Shown here in pieces: positions 1 to 8,689 of a DNA stretch of 23,947 nucleotides. The notes under the pieces are model-generated. The model worked only from the letters and a program-made list of their open reading frames with translations, was not told where the DNA came from and searched no databases. The stretch covers positions 1-23,947 of the forward strand of contig CAJTWX010000021.1 in NCBI GenBank assembly GCA_910580155.1. Direction: 5' to 3'. Position numbers and translations under genes: made by a program. Source of the DNA: an uncultured Alphaproteobacteria bacterium. GTDB taxonomy: Bacteria > Pseudomonadota > Alphaproteobacteria > RF32 > CAG-239. Numbering within the stretch: position 1 is the stretch's first letter; every line of letters begins with the position of its first letter.

Positions 1-1247
1 CAATCTCCGGCGACTTAAATGCCGGCACATCCACCGTTTTAGGCGGCAACAAAGACACCTACACTGCCGAATCTGCCCTCAAAACCGAAGATATATCAGG
101 CTTAAACATCACTTCCGAATCTGCAATGTTTAACGCAAAAGTCGAGAAAAACCAGTCCGGCAACGGCTATAACGTAACGCAAGAACGTAAGAACTTTGCC
201 GAATTTGCCCCCAACAGTTCCATTGCCGAATACCTTGAGCAAAACTACAAAGAGGGCTTTTTAGAGGGAATGTTTGATAAGTTTAAGCAATACGGCGACG
301 CAAACTCGCTTTCAGCCAAAGCAGCCAAAGACCTCGGATACGACATTCTGCCGAACTTTGCTGACGAAAACTACACCGTCATCAAGAGCTTAAACCGCAA
401 CATTGCAAACACACTCCTTAAACCGACGGATGAAGAAAACCGTGTAGTTGCCGGTTATGACAACATCAACTGGGAAACAGACGGCAAAGGTTTCCTCTCC
501 GGTTCGGATATGCACGCAAACTCGATGTACACCTTTGGTGACAAACGGCTGGATAATCAAAACCGCCTTGGTCTGGGCTTAAGCTTCACCAAGCTCTCGT
601 CCAGCTATGACACCGGCGGCGACCGTGACTTAAACATTGCCAGCATCTTTGTGCCATATGTCCACAAATTTACCGACAATCTGCGTCTGGCAACCGTTGC
701 AAGCGTTGGCTACGGTTATGGCGAATATGACCGCGGCAGCAATCGCGATTCAGACATTTCCGCCATTTTCTACAGCATAACAAATGAGCTGCGCTATACC
801 ATAGATTTGAATGGTTTTGCCGAACTTGAACCAGCGCTGATGTTAAACGCTATCGGCTATTCTGAAGATAACTATGACGAAGGCAACGCCGAAGGAGCCA
901 TTGAAACCCAAAACCACAACACCCATTCGCTTGAAGCCGGTTTCGGACTCTTCCTCAAAAAGTCTGTCCAAACCGAAAAATACGGCAAATTCGGCTTTAA
1001 GGTTGGCGGCATATACTATCGCGAACTCGGCTCGCCATACAAAAGCATTGATGCCCGCGTGAAAAACGGCAACAATCTGTGGTACAGAGTAAACGACTAC
1101 GCAAACCTTTACAGCCACGACCGTGCAATTATTGAAGCGGCAATAGACTACGAATACAAACAAATCGGCGTCTATCTGAAATATAACCGCCTCATTCAAA
1201 AAAATAACCCCGAGTTATTTGACCTCGGTGTTAAATACAACTTCTAA
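1..1247 (+). CDS. Autotransporter C-terminal beta-barrel protein (5' end outside window)
   Basis: The reading frame is open from base 3, so the gene starts upstream of the window; the first in-frame ATG at 126 is internal. About the last 260 residues look like an autotransporter translocator domain: alternating aromatic/glycine beta-strands, repeated GLGLSF- and GYGYGEY-type strand motifs, and a C-terminal strand ending DLGVKYNF with the terminal Phe expected of outer-membrane barrels recognised by BamA. In this family the barrel inserts in the outer membrane and exports an N-terminal passenger; the passenger is mostly missing here. The visible segment just upstream of the barrel is Asn/Ser/Thr-rich, with isolated GTSTVLGGN-type turns as in beta-helical passengers. 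A strong terminator follows 9 nt after the stop. The class is fairly sure, the passenger function unknown. Confidence 0.8.
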   Translation, partial: ISGDLNAGTSTVLGGNKDTYTAESALKTEDISGLNITSESAMFNAKVEKNQSGNGYNVTQERKNFAEFAPNSSIAEYLEQNYKEGFLEGMFDKFKQYGDANSLSAKAAKDLGYDILPNFADENYTVIKSLNRNIANTLLKPTDEENRVVAGYDNINWETDGKGFLSGSDMHANSMYTFGDKRLDNQNRLGLGLSFTKLSSSYDTGGDRDLNIASIFVPYVHKFTDNLRLATVASVGYGYGEYDRGSNRDSDISAIFYSITNELRYTIDLNGFAELEPALMLNAIGYSEDNYDEGNAEGAIETQNHNTHSLEAGFGLFLKKSVQTEKYGKFGFKVGGIYYRELGSPYKSIDARVKNGNNLWYRVNDYANLYSHDRAIIEAAIDYEYKQIGVYLKYNRLIQKNNPELFDLGVKYNF

Positions 1248-1256
1248 CTCCTCCTG

Positions 1257-1287
1257 CTCCCCCGCCTTAAAACGGGGGAGTTTTTTT
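1257..1287 (+). terminator. Rho-independent terminator of the autotransporter gene
   Basis: An 8-bp stem (CTCCCCCG 1257-1264 with CGGGGGAG 1273-1280) and 8-nt loop are followed by seven T (1281-1287), 9 nt after the stop codon. Confidence 0.9.
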
Positions 1288-1383
1288 AAGCACACATTGT
1301 TATTAAATAAACAACACAATAACCTGCCGCCTGCCAATATACACAGATGGCAGTGTTTACCGCATAAATATCTCGCTGAATAC

Positions 1384-1407
1384 AAATAAGGGAGGCATTC
1401 CCCTCCC
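1384..1407 (-). terminator. Probable terminator of uvrA
   Basis: A 6-bp stem (GGGAGG 1390-1395 with CCTCCC 1402-1407) starts 10 nt past the uvrA stop. On the minus strand it is followed by TTATTTG, a short imperfect T-rich tail. The rest of the 1288-1383 gap is AT-rich, with one 6-bp inverted repeat (1331-1336/1348-1353) of no clear role. Confidence 0.5.
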
Positions 1408-1417
1408 CTGTTTAGTC

Positions 1418-4234
1418 TTATAATTTGCCTTTAAGATATTTATAAGTGTAACCTTTGGCCTTTTTGACGACTTCTTCCGGCGTTCCCTCAACAACAATGC
1501 GCCCGCCACCATCGCCCCCCTCGGGTCCCATATCAATAATGTAGTCAGCAGCCTTAATCACATCAAGGTTATGTTCAATCACAATCACGGTATTCCCTTG
1601 GTCAACTAACGCCTGCAACACTTTTAAAAGCTTATTGATGTCTTCAAAATGCAGACCGGTTGTCGGCTCGTCCAAAATATAAACTGTTTTGCCGGTCGCA
1701 CGTTTTGAAAGCTCTTTCGAAAGCTTGATACGCTGCGCCTCACCACCGGAAAGCGTGGTTGCCTGCTGCCCGAGATGAATATACCCCAGCCCCACTTTTT
1801 GCAACAGTTCCAAACGCGAGCGGATAGCTGGAATGCTCTCAAAAAACGTCACAGCTTCATCCACCGTCATATCCAAAACATCGGCAATTGACTTGCCTTT
1901 ATAGGTCACCTCCAATGTTTCGCGGTTAAAGCGCTTACCGTGACATTGTTCACACTCCACATACACATCGGGCAGAAAATTCATTTCAATCTTCGTCACG
2001 CCGTCACCTTTACACGCCTCACATCGCCCGCCCGCAACGTTAAACGAAAACCGCCCCGCCTGATAACCACGCGCCTTGGAAAGCGGCAATTCCGCAAACC
2101 AATCACGGATATAGGTAAACAAGCCTGTATACGTTGCCGGATTAGAACGCGGCGTCCGCCCGATTGGCGACTGATCAATATCAATCACTTTATCAATATT
2201 TTCCAGCCCCTTGATTTCATCATACGCTCCTGTCGGCTCGCGCGAACCGTTCAGCTCCTTGTTCAAAGCTTTAAATAACGTTTCCAAAATCAAAGACGAT
2301 TTACCGCCGCCCGATACGCCGGTAACAAGTGTAAGTGTTCCCAAAGGCACTTTCAGTTTCACGTTTTTAAGGTTATGCGTTTTGGCGCCGGTCAATTCCA
2401 AAAATTTGCCATTGCCTTTACGGCGCCGGTGCGGAACAGCAATTTCTTTTTGCCCGTTCAAATATTGTGCTGTCAGGCTCTTTTTGTTTTTCAGCACCTC
2501 TTCCACTGTTCCGGCAGCCACAACATTGCCGCCGAGCTCGCCGGCCCCCGGTCCCATATCAACCAAAAAATCTGCAGCGCGAATAGCGTCTTCGTCGTGT
2601 TCAACCACAATCACCGTGTTGCCAATGTCGCGCAGGCGGTTTAAGGTTTCAAGCAAGCGGTCATTATCGCGCTGGTGCAGTCCGATAGACGGCTCGTCCA
2701 ACACATACAAAACGCCCGTCAGTCCCGAACCGATTTGCGAAGCAAGACGGATACGCTGCGATTCGCCGCCGGAAAGCCCGCCCGATTGACGTGATAAAGT
2801 CAGATAATCCAGCCCGACATTATTCAAAAACTGCAACCGCTCGATAATCTCTTTCAAAATCTTATGCGCAATCTGCTGTTTTTGCGGCGAGAGCTGCTCC
2901 TCAACGCCCGAAAACCACTTCAGTGCATCTTTAATTGAAAGATCGGAAACCTCCATAATATCTTTACCGCAGACTTTTACCGCCAGAGCTTCGTTTTTCA
3001 AACGTTTGCCATTACAAAATGTGCACGGTGCGGCAGATTGGTAATGCGATAATTCCTCCCGCGACGCTGCCGATTCGGTTTCCAGAAAACGCCGTTCCAT
3101 ATTCGGAATCACCCCTTCAAACGGCTTGTCGGAAACAAATGTCGAATAATAAATCGGTACGCAAACATTACCTGAACCATAAAGAATAATCTTTCGCGCC
3201 TGTTCGGGCAGCTCTTGCCACGGTGTGTCCTGCGAGATGTGCAAAAAATCACATAGCGATACTAAAGTCTGCTTGTAAAATGAAGACTTAAACCCGTACC
3301 ACGGCGCAATCGCCCCCTGTGCAATCGACTTCGCAACATTAGGGATAACCAGCGCCTCATCCATATAAAGCCGTGCTCCCAAACCGTCGCAATGCGGGCA
3401 CGCGCCCTGCGGGTTATTAAACGAAAACAGCCGCGGCTCAATCTCTTCAATCGTAAAGCCCGAAACAGGACAGGCATATTTTGCCGAGCAGGTAAAACGG
3501 CTCTTGTCAGAGAGATTATCCACATACAAAAGCCCGTCTCCGATTTTGAGCGCCGTTTCCACTGACTGTGCCACACGCTCGCCCATATCTTCGGCTTTAA
3601 TCACCAACCGGTCAACCACCACCTCAATATCGTGCTTAATGTTTTTCTCCAAAGCCGGAACTTCCTCAAGATCATAAACTTCGCCGTCAATCTTTACACG
3701 CTGGAATCCTTGCTTCAAAAGCCCGTCAAGTTCTTTTTTAAACTCGCCCTTGCGCCCGCGTACCATCGGCGCCACGAGCATAATTTTTGTCCCCTCCGGC
3801 AGGGCTAAAATCTTATCAACCATCTGACTGACGGTCTGTGCCTCAATCGGCAGTCCCGTTGCCGGCGAATACGGCGTTCCCGCCCTTGCCCAGAGCAAAC
3901 GCATATAGTCATAAATCTCGGTAATCGTCCCCACCGTCGAGCGCGGGTTATGCGACGTTGTTTTCTGCTCAATCGAAATAGCCGGAGCCAAACCTTCAAT
4001 CGAGTCCATATCCGGCTTTTTCATCAAATCCAGAAACTGCCGCGCATATGCAGACAAACTCTCCACATAGCGTCGCTGCCCTTCGGCATAAATCGTATCA
4101 AACGCAAGCGAAGACTTGCCCGAACCGGAAAGTCCGGTTATCACCGTCAGCTTGTCTTTCGGAATAGAAATGTTGATATTTTTAAGATTATGCTCTCTCG
4201 CCCCTTTAATGTCAATAAACTTGCTTTCAGCCAT
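1418..4234 (-). CDS. uvrA: UvrABC excinuclease subunit A
   Basis: UvrA is the damage-sensing ABC ATPase of nucleotide excision repair; it dimerises, scans DNA and loads UvrB. At 938 aa it is full length for the family. Visible: first Walker A GLSGSGKS (34-41), first LSGGE signature (487-491) and LDEPS Walker B (512-516); second Walker A GVSGGGKS (639-646), second LSGGE (828-832) and LDEPT (854-858). The C-terminal zinc module is intact (C738, C741, C761, C764) and a CxxC sits at 404-407. The first zinc module reads C255-x2-S258 then C279-x2-C282, so one of four expected cysteines is Ser; I recall this from alphaproteobacterial UvrA. The ATG at 4234 has GGAGG 11 nt upstream. The gene is transcribed alone and diverges from the DUF805 gene. 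No clear LexA box (GTTC-N7-GTTC or similar) was found upstream. Confidence 0.97.
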   Translation of the reverse strand: MAESKFIDIKGAREHNLKNINISIPKDKLTVITGLSGSGKSSLAFDTIYAEGQRRYVESLSAYARQFLDLMKKPDMDSIEGLAPAISIEQKTTSHNPRSTVGTITEIYDYMRLLWARAGTPYSPATGLPIEAQTVSQMVDKILALPEGTKIMLVAPMVRGRKGEFKKELDGLLKQGFQRVKIDGEVYDLEEVPALEKNIKHDIEVVVDRLVIKAEDMGERVAQSVETALKIGDGLLYVDNLSDKSRFTCSAKYACPVSGFTIEEIEPRLFSFNNPQGACPHCDGLGARLYMDEALVIPNVAKSIAQGAIAPWYGFKSSFYKQTLVSLCDFLHISQDTPWQELPEQARKIILYGSGNVCVPIYYSTFVSDKPFEGVIPNMERRFLETESAASREELSHYQSAAPCTFCNGKRLKNEALAVKVCGKDIMEVSDLSIKDALKWFSGVEEQLSPQKQQIAHKILKEIIERLQFLNNVGLDYLTLSRQSGGLSGGESQRIRLASQIGSGLTGVLYVLDEPSIGLHQRDNDRLLETLNRLRDIGNTVIVVEHDEDAIRAADFLVDMGPGAGELGGNVVAAGTVEEVLKNKKSLTAQYLNGQKEIAVPHRRRKGNGKFLELTGAKTHNLKNVKLKVPLGTLTLVTGVSGGGKSSLILETLFKALNKELNGSREPTGAYDEIKGLENIDKVIDIDQSPIGRTPRSNPATYTGLFTYIRDWFAELPLSKARGYQAGRFSFNVAGGRCEACKGDGVTKIEMNFLPDVYVECEQCHGKRFNRETLEVTYKGKSIADVLDMTVDEAVTFFESIPAIRSRLELLQKVGLGYIHLGQQATTLSGGEAQRIKLSKELSKRATGKTVYILDEPTTGLHFEDINKLLKVLQALVDQGNTVIVIEHNLDVIKAADYIIDMGPEGGDGGGRIVVEGTPEEVVKKAKGYTYKYLKGKL

Positions 4235-4260
4235 TGTCGATATTACCTCCGGTCAATCTT

Positions 4261-4287
4261 GATATACCACTTTTGTTCTTTTTGCAA
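4261..4287 (-). promoter_or_regulatory. Possible uvrA promoter
   Basis: On the minus strand TTGCAA (4287-4282) and TATATC (4266-4261) are 15 nt apart, just upstream of the uvrA ribosome binding site. The spacing is short and both boxes are imperfect, so this is tentative. Confidence 0.25.
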
Positions 4288-4384
4288 GTACTTTTTTAGG
4301 CGATATGCTAAAACTTTTCTTTTACCAAATCTTAAACCTTCACTGCTAATATATCGCCATAATCATTATTGCAGGAGAAAAACA

Positions 4385-5170
4385 ATGGTAAAAGCCTCCA
4401 AAGAAACTGCCGCCAAACCGGCCAAAAAGACACCCCGCACTGCCACCAAAACAACCAAAACCCGTGCCAAAACAGCTCCGGCTGCCACAACAATTTCCCC
4501 CGCCGCAGCTCCCATCGCCGGCTTAACCGCGGCCAATCTGATAAAAACGTGGTTTGACGGCTGGAAACAGACTTTTAACCTCAAAGGCAGAAGCTCGCGT
4601 TTTGAACTTTGGGCATTTTTACTGCTTAATTCCATTTTGATGGTCATCATCCAGCTTAAATGCAGCTACACAATGTCCGACCGCTTTTTGCGTGCTGCCA
4701 ATCAGGCAGGCTATAGCTTAACACAGATTGAAAACCGGATTATTATTGCCGAAATAGTTTTCTACCTCACAATATTCGTACCGCTGTTTCCGATTGTTTC
4801 CCTCGTCATCCGCCGGATGCACGATTTGGGCAAACTCGCGTGGGCAAATTATTTTGAACCGGTATTTATGAGTGTTGTTGCAATGAGCCTGTTGTTTTTA
4901 ACATTGCTTGAGCTGCAAAAAACCGATTACGAATACATTGCAATATTATTAAGCGTCTGCTTTATCACCACGCTTTACGGTGCCGGTTTCTATGCCTTAA
5001 AAACGCTGATTACCGCAATGTTTTACCGTGGTGAAACCACAGCCAATGCCTATGGCGCCGCCCGATATAACGATGATGAACACGAAACCCACGCGCTGAA
5101 TTTAAGCTGCCTGTATTTTCTGTTCATCCTGACCATCGGCATATTATATCTGGCCATTGCGTTTGTATAA
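4385..5170 (+). CDS. DUF805 membrane protein with Lys/Ala-rich N-terminal tail
   Basis: 261 aa. The start at 4385 is chosen because AGGAG (4373-4377) lies 7 nt upstream; the frame is open further upstream but that part is antisense to uvrA. Residues 1 to about 45 are low complexity, rich in Lys, Ala, Thr and Pro (for example KPAKKTPRTATKTTK), like a histone H1-type cationic tail. From about residue 60 the sequence fits DUF805: GRSSRFELWAFLLLN at the start of the domain, and RRMHDLGKLAW matching the family's RRxHDxGxxGW motif. There are four or five hydrophobic membrane segments, the last at the C-terminus. DUF805 proteins are inner-membrane proteins of unknown function. The tail presumably stays in the cytoplasm, since it lacks a signal peptide. 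The gene stands alone between uvrA and a bidirectional terminator. Confidence 0.8.
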   Translation: MVKASKETAAKPAKKTPRTATKTTKTRAKTAPAATTISPAAAPIAGLTAANLIKTWFDGWKQTFNLKGRSSRFELWAFLLLNSILMVIIQLKCSYTMSDRFLRAANQAGYSLTQIENRIIIAEIVFYLTIFVPLFPIVSLVIRRMHDLGKLAWANYFEPVFMSVVAMSLLFLTLLELQKTDYEYIAILLSVCFITTLYGAGFYALKTLITAMFYRGETTANAYGAARYNDDEHETHALNLSCLYFLFILTIGILYLAIAFV

Positions 5171-5223
5171 ACGTTTCCGTATGTTTCTACCCTGTTTGAC
5201 AGAACAACAGCTTTAAAAACGCC

Positions 5224-5255
5224 AAAACCCCGAAACATTATTGTTTCGGGGTTTT
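5224..5255. terminator. Bidirectional terminator between convergent genes
   Basis: A perfect 14-bp inverted repeat (5224-5237 with 5242-5255) has a 4-nt loop; arms start AAAACCCC and end GGGGTTTT, giving a T-run on either strand. It separates the DUF805 gene (+) from the gene at 5263-6219 (-). Confidence 0.9.
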
Positions 5256-5262
5256 AGAGAAT

Positions 5263-6219
5263 TCAGTCCAGTGCCATTCCGAGCGTAGCGCCAAGAGCAC
5301 GACGAATACGGGCAATCGGATAACGCTTAAATTCTATCAGCTCAACATCAACGCCAAGCTCGGTCAGACCGGCTCTTTTAAGTTCACGGCTGTTGTGTGA
5401 CAACTTGTCGAAAATGCTCTGCCTTTGGGCATAATCCATTTCCGAACCGGTGAGGATGGCAGTCTTGACGCTTTCTTCCGAATAAACAGACAAGCAGCTC
5501 CACAGATTTTGGATAAGTTCGCTGATATCAAGCAGGTTAACATCAACATCAAAGTACTTAACACCAAGCAAATCCAAACCTTCTTTACGGGCTTTCCTTC
5601 CGTTATTAAGCAGATCATAAAGCCGGCGCTGGTCTTTGAGCGACAAAGCCTGAGCCTGAATAAGCGCGCGCTGATAGCTGTTTTTAAAGCTCATCAGCTT
5701 CCCTTTGTCCGGTCCGATACGCAGCACATTTTTGAAGCTTATGCCAAAGCGATGCGATAATCCGCCACACTTTCGGGCATATTCTGTCTTTGCTTCTTTA
5801 TCAAGCGTTTCTTCCGCTTCGCGACGATGGGTAACTTCTGCTACAACCGATTCCACCAGTTCTTTAACCGGATTTTCCTCGGTAATGAACATACAGTCTC
5901 CGGCAAGCATATTGCGGCGCCACGTTCCGAAGTGAAAAGTCTTGAGCGCATATGAGATGCCGTCTGCCTTCCATTCTTTGGTTTCAGCATCAGGGCGGCT
6001 GCTTAAAAGCTCGGCCTTGCGCGCAGCATATTCTTCAGCCGTAATCTCACGCAGCGACACAGTGTTCGTATCTTTGCTGCGGTTCGTAACATAGAAGAAG
6101 AAAAACTTTTCTTTCACACAGAATATTTCCTTAACCGCAGTATTCGGACCGCGGCGGCATTCAAGCCTGAGAGCTTCGTCAGTCGGAATAACGAAGTTTA
6201 CAAAAATTTTTTGGTCCAT
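5263..6219 (-). CDS. Hypothetical protein with C-terminal tandem duplication
   Basis: 318 aa, charged, no signal peptide or membrane segment, so probably cytoplasmic. I do not recognise the family. The C-terminal third contains two similar units of about 36 residues: 185-220 (ALIQAQALSLKDQRRLYDLL onward, ending EGLDLLGV) and 254-290 (AILTGSEMDYAQRQSIFDKL onward, ending AGLTELGV), each followed by a DV-x-L strand-like stretch. They read as helical repeats. The N-terminal half (1 to about 110) has alternating hydrophobic stretches and aromatic residues (KFFFFYVTNRS) and looks mixed alpha/beta. No obvious Shine-Dalgarno precedes the ATG; the upstream gap is AT-rich. The protein is coded on the same strand as the next two upstream genes but is separated by 108 nt, so co-transcription is uncertain. 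Confidence 0.65.
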   Translation of the reverse strand: MDQKIFVNFVIPTDEALRLECRRGPNTAVKEIFCVKEKFFFFYVTNRSKDTNTVSLREITAEEYAARKAELLSSRPDAETKEWKADGISYALKTFHFGTWRRNMLAGDCMFITEENPVKELVESVVAEVTHRREAEETLDKEAKTEYARKCGGLSHRFGISFKNVLRIGPDKGKLMSFKNSYQRALIQAQALSLKDQRRLYDLLNNGRKARKEGLDLLGVKYFDVDVNLLDISELIQNLWSCLSVYSEESVKTAILTGSEMDYAQRQSIFDKLSHNSRELKRAGLTELGVDVELIEFKRYPIARIRRALGATLGMALD

Positions 6220-6327
6220 AGTAGTTTATTTTTAATTTATTTGACATATTCTTATAGTAATTGCATAGCAACATACCATATTATTTAGACAAAAACAAGT
6301 AAAAAATGCATTCACCCTCTTTTTTTG
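6220..6327. other. AT-rich intergenic gap
   Basis: This 108-nt, strongly AT-rich gap probably holds the promoter of the 6219-5263 gene, but I see no convincing -35/-10 pair and no terminator for the gene ending at 6328. Confidence 0.4.
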
Positions 6328-7119
6328 TTAATTCAGCCGCTCAGCTATCACTTTGGTATTGATATGCTGCTTAAATGCAGCATATTCGATTTCATCCCGA
6401 CGCGGTACAATATGCCAATATTTAAAAATCTCAGGCGAAAGCATATTGGCAAGGCGGAGTATCTTTTCAGTCGCATCATTGTCATAAAACTCGCAAAAAC
6501 CGGCAAATACCAGCCCATATACCACCGCACGGTCAATAATCAGCTGCTGCATTGCTGGCTTTACCGAAGAAACCTGATTCAAGGTCTGGTTAATTTTTTG
6601 TTCCAGATACAAAAGTGTTGTCCGCACACGGTTATGGTTCAAATCGCGCAGAAGCTCCTTCTGCCTGCCGTCCCGCGCACTAATGTTCAAAAACACCTTA
6701 AACGAATGCAAAATCGCATAAAGGTGCGAAGTGGCACACGAGGGCAGATAATGCCGCAAAATCTTAATAATTTTCGCCTCCTCGGCATTATTTTTAATCA
6801 GCGAAAAGACCAGCTGAAACAAATGAAATCCGCGGATATCTTCTTTATTAAGCTTGATATAGGCCGCAACCGTGTTGGTTTTGGTATTTTTAAGCTCTTT
6901 TTGCAAAGTATCAATTTGCGCAGATTTATGATTATTTTCCAACAACTTATTAAGCCGGTTTTCCAGTTCGTGCATATCCGGCTTTTTTTCCTTTTGCACC
7001 AAAACGTCCTGCTGCCGCCGGCTGCCTTTCAGCGACACGTCAAACAACAAAAGAAACGGTATCAGCAATAAAGCCAATGGAATAAGATGCAAGAGGACAA
7101 TAAGCAAAAAATGCGACAC
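6328..7119 (-). CDS. Hypothetical membrane-anchored protein
   Basis: 263 aa starting at GTG (7119-7117); AGGA lies 8 nt upstream, and the ATG 8 nt earlier is out of frame. Residues 3-27 form one hydrophobic segment (LLIVLLHLIPLALLLIPFLL), likely a membrane anchor or uncleaved signal. It is followed by a basic, Lys/Glu-rich stretch (about 30-75) with coiled-coil character (ELENRLNKLLENN, IDTLQKELKN). The rest is predicted mainly helical, with no motif I recognise. The same architecture, an N-terminal membrane helix plus a helical soluble domain, is seen in the TPR gene upstream on the same strand, 100 nt away. A possible promoter lies in that gap, so the gene may be transcribed on its own. Function unknown. 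Confidence 0.65.
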   Translation of the reverse strand: MSHFLLIVLLHLIPLALLLIPFLLLFDVSLKGSRRQQDVLVQKEKKPDMHELENRLNKLLENNHKSAQIDTLQKELKNTKTNTVAAYIKLNKEDIRGFHLFQLVFSLIKNNAEEAKIIKILRHYLPSCATSHLYAILHSFKVFLNISARDGRQKELLRDLNHNRVRTTLLYLEQKINQTLNQVSSVKPAMQQLIIDRAVVYGLVFAGFCEFYDNDATEKILRLANMLSPEIFKYWHIVPRRDEIEYAAFKQHINTKVIAERLN

Positions 7120-7167
7120 GGTAACATTCCTTTCTTATCTGTTTATAAATATTAAGCATAGTTGGGC

Positions 7168-7195
7168 GATATAGAAAAAATATAAACGTAGTCAA
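7168..7195 (-). promoter_or_regulatory. Candidate sigma70-type promoter for the 7119-6328 gene
   Basis: On the minus strand TTGACT (7195-7190) and TATATC (7173-7168) are 16 nt apart, about 50 nt upstream of the GTG start. Confidence 0.45.
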
Positions 7196-7219
7196 GCGGT
7201 TTTAAAGCTAATCTCAAGT

Positions 7220-8605
7220 TTATTTCAGCTTGGCTTTCAGATAGGCGGCTAGTTCTTTGTCTTCAATATTTTCAGCGTATGCAAGTGCTTGTCTTAAATA
7301 AGTTTCTGCCTCCGCATCATTACCTTCGCGATAAGCAATTTCCGCAAGATTGTTATAATCCGCCACAGCCCCTTTAAGCCGGTTTTTACCAAATTCCAAA
7401 TCCGCCGCCTGTTTAAACAGTGTTTTGGCAAGTTCCAGCTCGTTTCTCTCAAGCTTGATAATCCCCAACAGCGTATAAGCATTCGCCGGATAAAAAGTTG
7501 TTGTCGGCGGATATTTTTTGCGAATAAGGTTGGTTAAGATTTGTGCGCTTTGCCCGTTTTTTTGCAACCGATGCAAAATCTCTGCTTTAAGATAGAGGTT
7601 TTCCGGTTCTGCCGTTTTGTCGCTGATATTTTTACCGATGTTCAGCGCCTTATTAACATAGTGCAGCGCCTCGTCAAATTTGCCGGTTTTAAACATTACG
7701 CGCGCAAGCATTTCCCCCGCATACGCCTGCCCTTCCCGCGAGGGAATAATTTTATATGCGGTTTTAAAGCAATCCTCCGCCTGTTGCATCTCGCCGGATA
7801 AATAATGCGCCAGCCCCTGCCAGTTGGTAATATCGCCACGGGTGCGTATCAAACCGTTTTTTTGCGCAATTTCAGCAGCTTCATCAAGCGTTTTAACCGC
7901 CGCCTTAAAATTCTCCCGATTAAGCTCCAGCAACCCCGTATATGCCGTTGCCTCAGCAATTTTAGCAGAAAACCCCACCTCCGAATAACACTTTTTTGCT
8001 TCCCTGAGCATCGTTTCTGCCACATCATAAACGCCGGTAATCCGATAAATCTGGAAAAGCAGCAAATACGTCTCTCCCTGTTCATACACAAACCCGAGCT
8101 TTTGGTATAAGTCCAACGCTTTAGAAGCATAAATCGAGGCGCTTTTCATATCTGTTTCATACAATCTCGCCTGTGCCAAAAGGTAGTAATACAGCGCCCG
8201 ATAAAACCTCGGGGCAAACAGCGGCAGCTTGTAATGGTTAATATGATACCTTGACATTTCCCGCCCGGATGTTTCCAAGCTTAAAAGATACGCCTGAAGT
8301 AACATTTCATAACGATTTCTAAACGAATAACTGTTGGTTTTTCGAAGAGCTGGCACAATATCTCCGCTCTCCAATATATTTTTAAGAGGATTGCAAACCC
8401 CGAAAAATTTACGCACACACTCTTGTTTTACGGCGTAAGAAGAATAATAAAAAGGGATGTCTTTGGTTTTAAAAGGTTCCAGACTTTTTACAGCGGCAAT
8501 CTGGCAACACCTGAGTAGCCGGAAACGAACGATAAACCCCGCCGCAACGACAATACCGGTAACTATTCCTGCAAAAAAGAGCCAGCCCAAACCAAAATCT
8601 TTCAA
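7220..8605 (-). CDS. Membrane-anchored tetratricopeptide-repeat protein
   Basis: 461 aa. One hydrophobic segment near the N-terminus (about 5-27, FFAGIVTGIVVAAGFIV) is followed by an Arg-rich patch and a long helical region. From about residue 160 to the end there are roughly six or more TPR-like helix pairs, with recurring A/G-Y and A-x-x-x-F/L-x-x-A patterns (GKFDEALHYVNKAL, LELAKTLFKQAADL, AEAETYLRQALAYA). TPR arrays are protein-interaction scaffolds; the partner cannot be told from sequence. The start is TTG (8605-8603): no in-frame ATG lies between it and the upstream stop, and the Shine-Dalgarno is weak, so expression may be low or the real start internal. It diverges from the LonB-like protease gene 84 nt away. 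Confidence 0.75.
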   Translation of the reverse strand: MKDFGLGWLFFAGIVTGIVVAAGFIVRFRLLRCCQIAAVKSLEPFKTKDIPFYYSSYAVKQECVRKFFGVCNPLKNILESGDIVPALRKTNSYSFRNRYEMLLQAYLLSLETSGREMSRYHINHYKLPLFAPRFYRALYYYLLAQARLYETDMKSASIYASKALDLYQKLGFVYEQGETYLLLFQIYRITGVYDVAETMLREAKKCYSEVGFSAKIAEATAYTGLLELNRENFKAAVKTLDEAAEIAQKNGLIRTRGDITNWQGLAHYLSGEMQQAEDCFKTAYKIIPSREGQAYAGEMLARVMFKTGKFDEALHYVNKALNIGKNISDKTAEPENLYLKAEILHRLQKNGQSAQILTNLIRKKYPPTTTFYPANAYTLLGIIKLERNELELAKTLFKQAADLEFGKNRLKGAVADYNNLAEIAYREGNDAEAETYLRQALAYAENIEDKELAAYLKAKLK

Positions 8606-8689
8606 AATCTTTACTCTATGTTAGTTATTTAAACCTATAATGCGACAAAGATATGTTCTAACCATATTATATAGGGGATATTTTCTGAA

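Noticed and set aside
4235..4384. LexA/SOS box upstream of uvrA (GTTC near 4275)
   Set aside because: The second half-site at the right distance is missing; GTTC-N7 is followed by AAGT.
3950..4384. Long upstream extension of the DUF805 frame
   Set aside because: It is antisense to uvrA; the AGGAG at 4373-4377 sets the start at 4385.
8641..8670. Promoter of the protease gene (GCGACA-17-TATTAT)
   Set aside because: Transcription would start within the ribosome binding site, so this pair is unlikely to be used.
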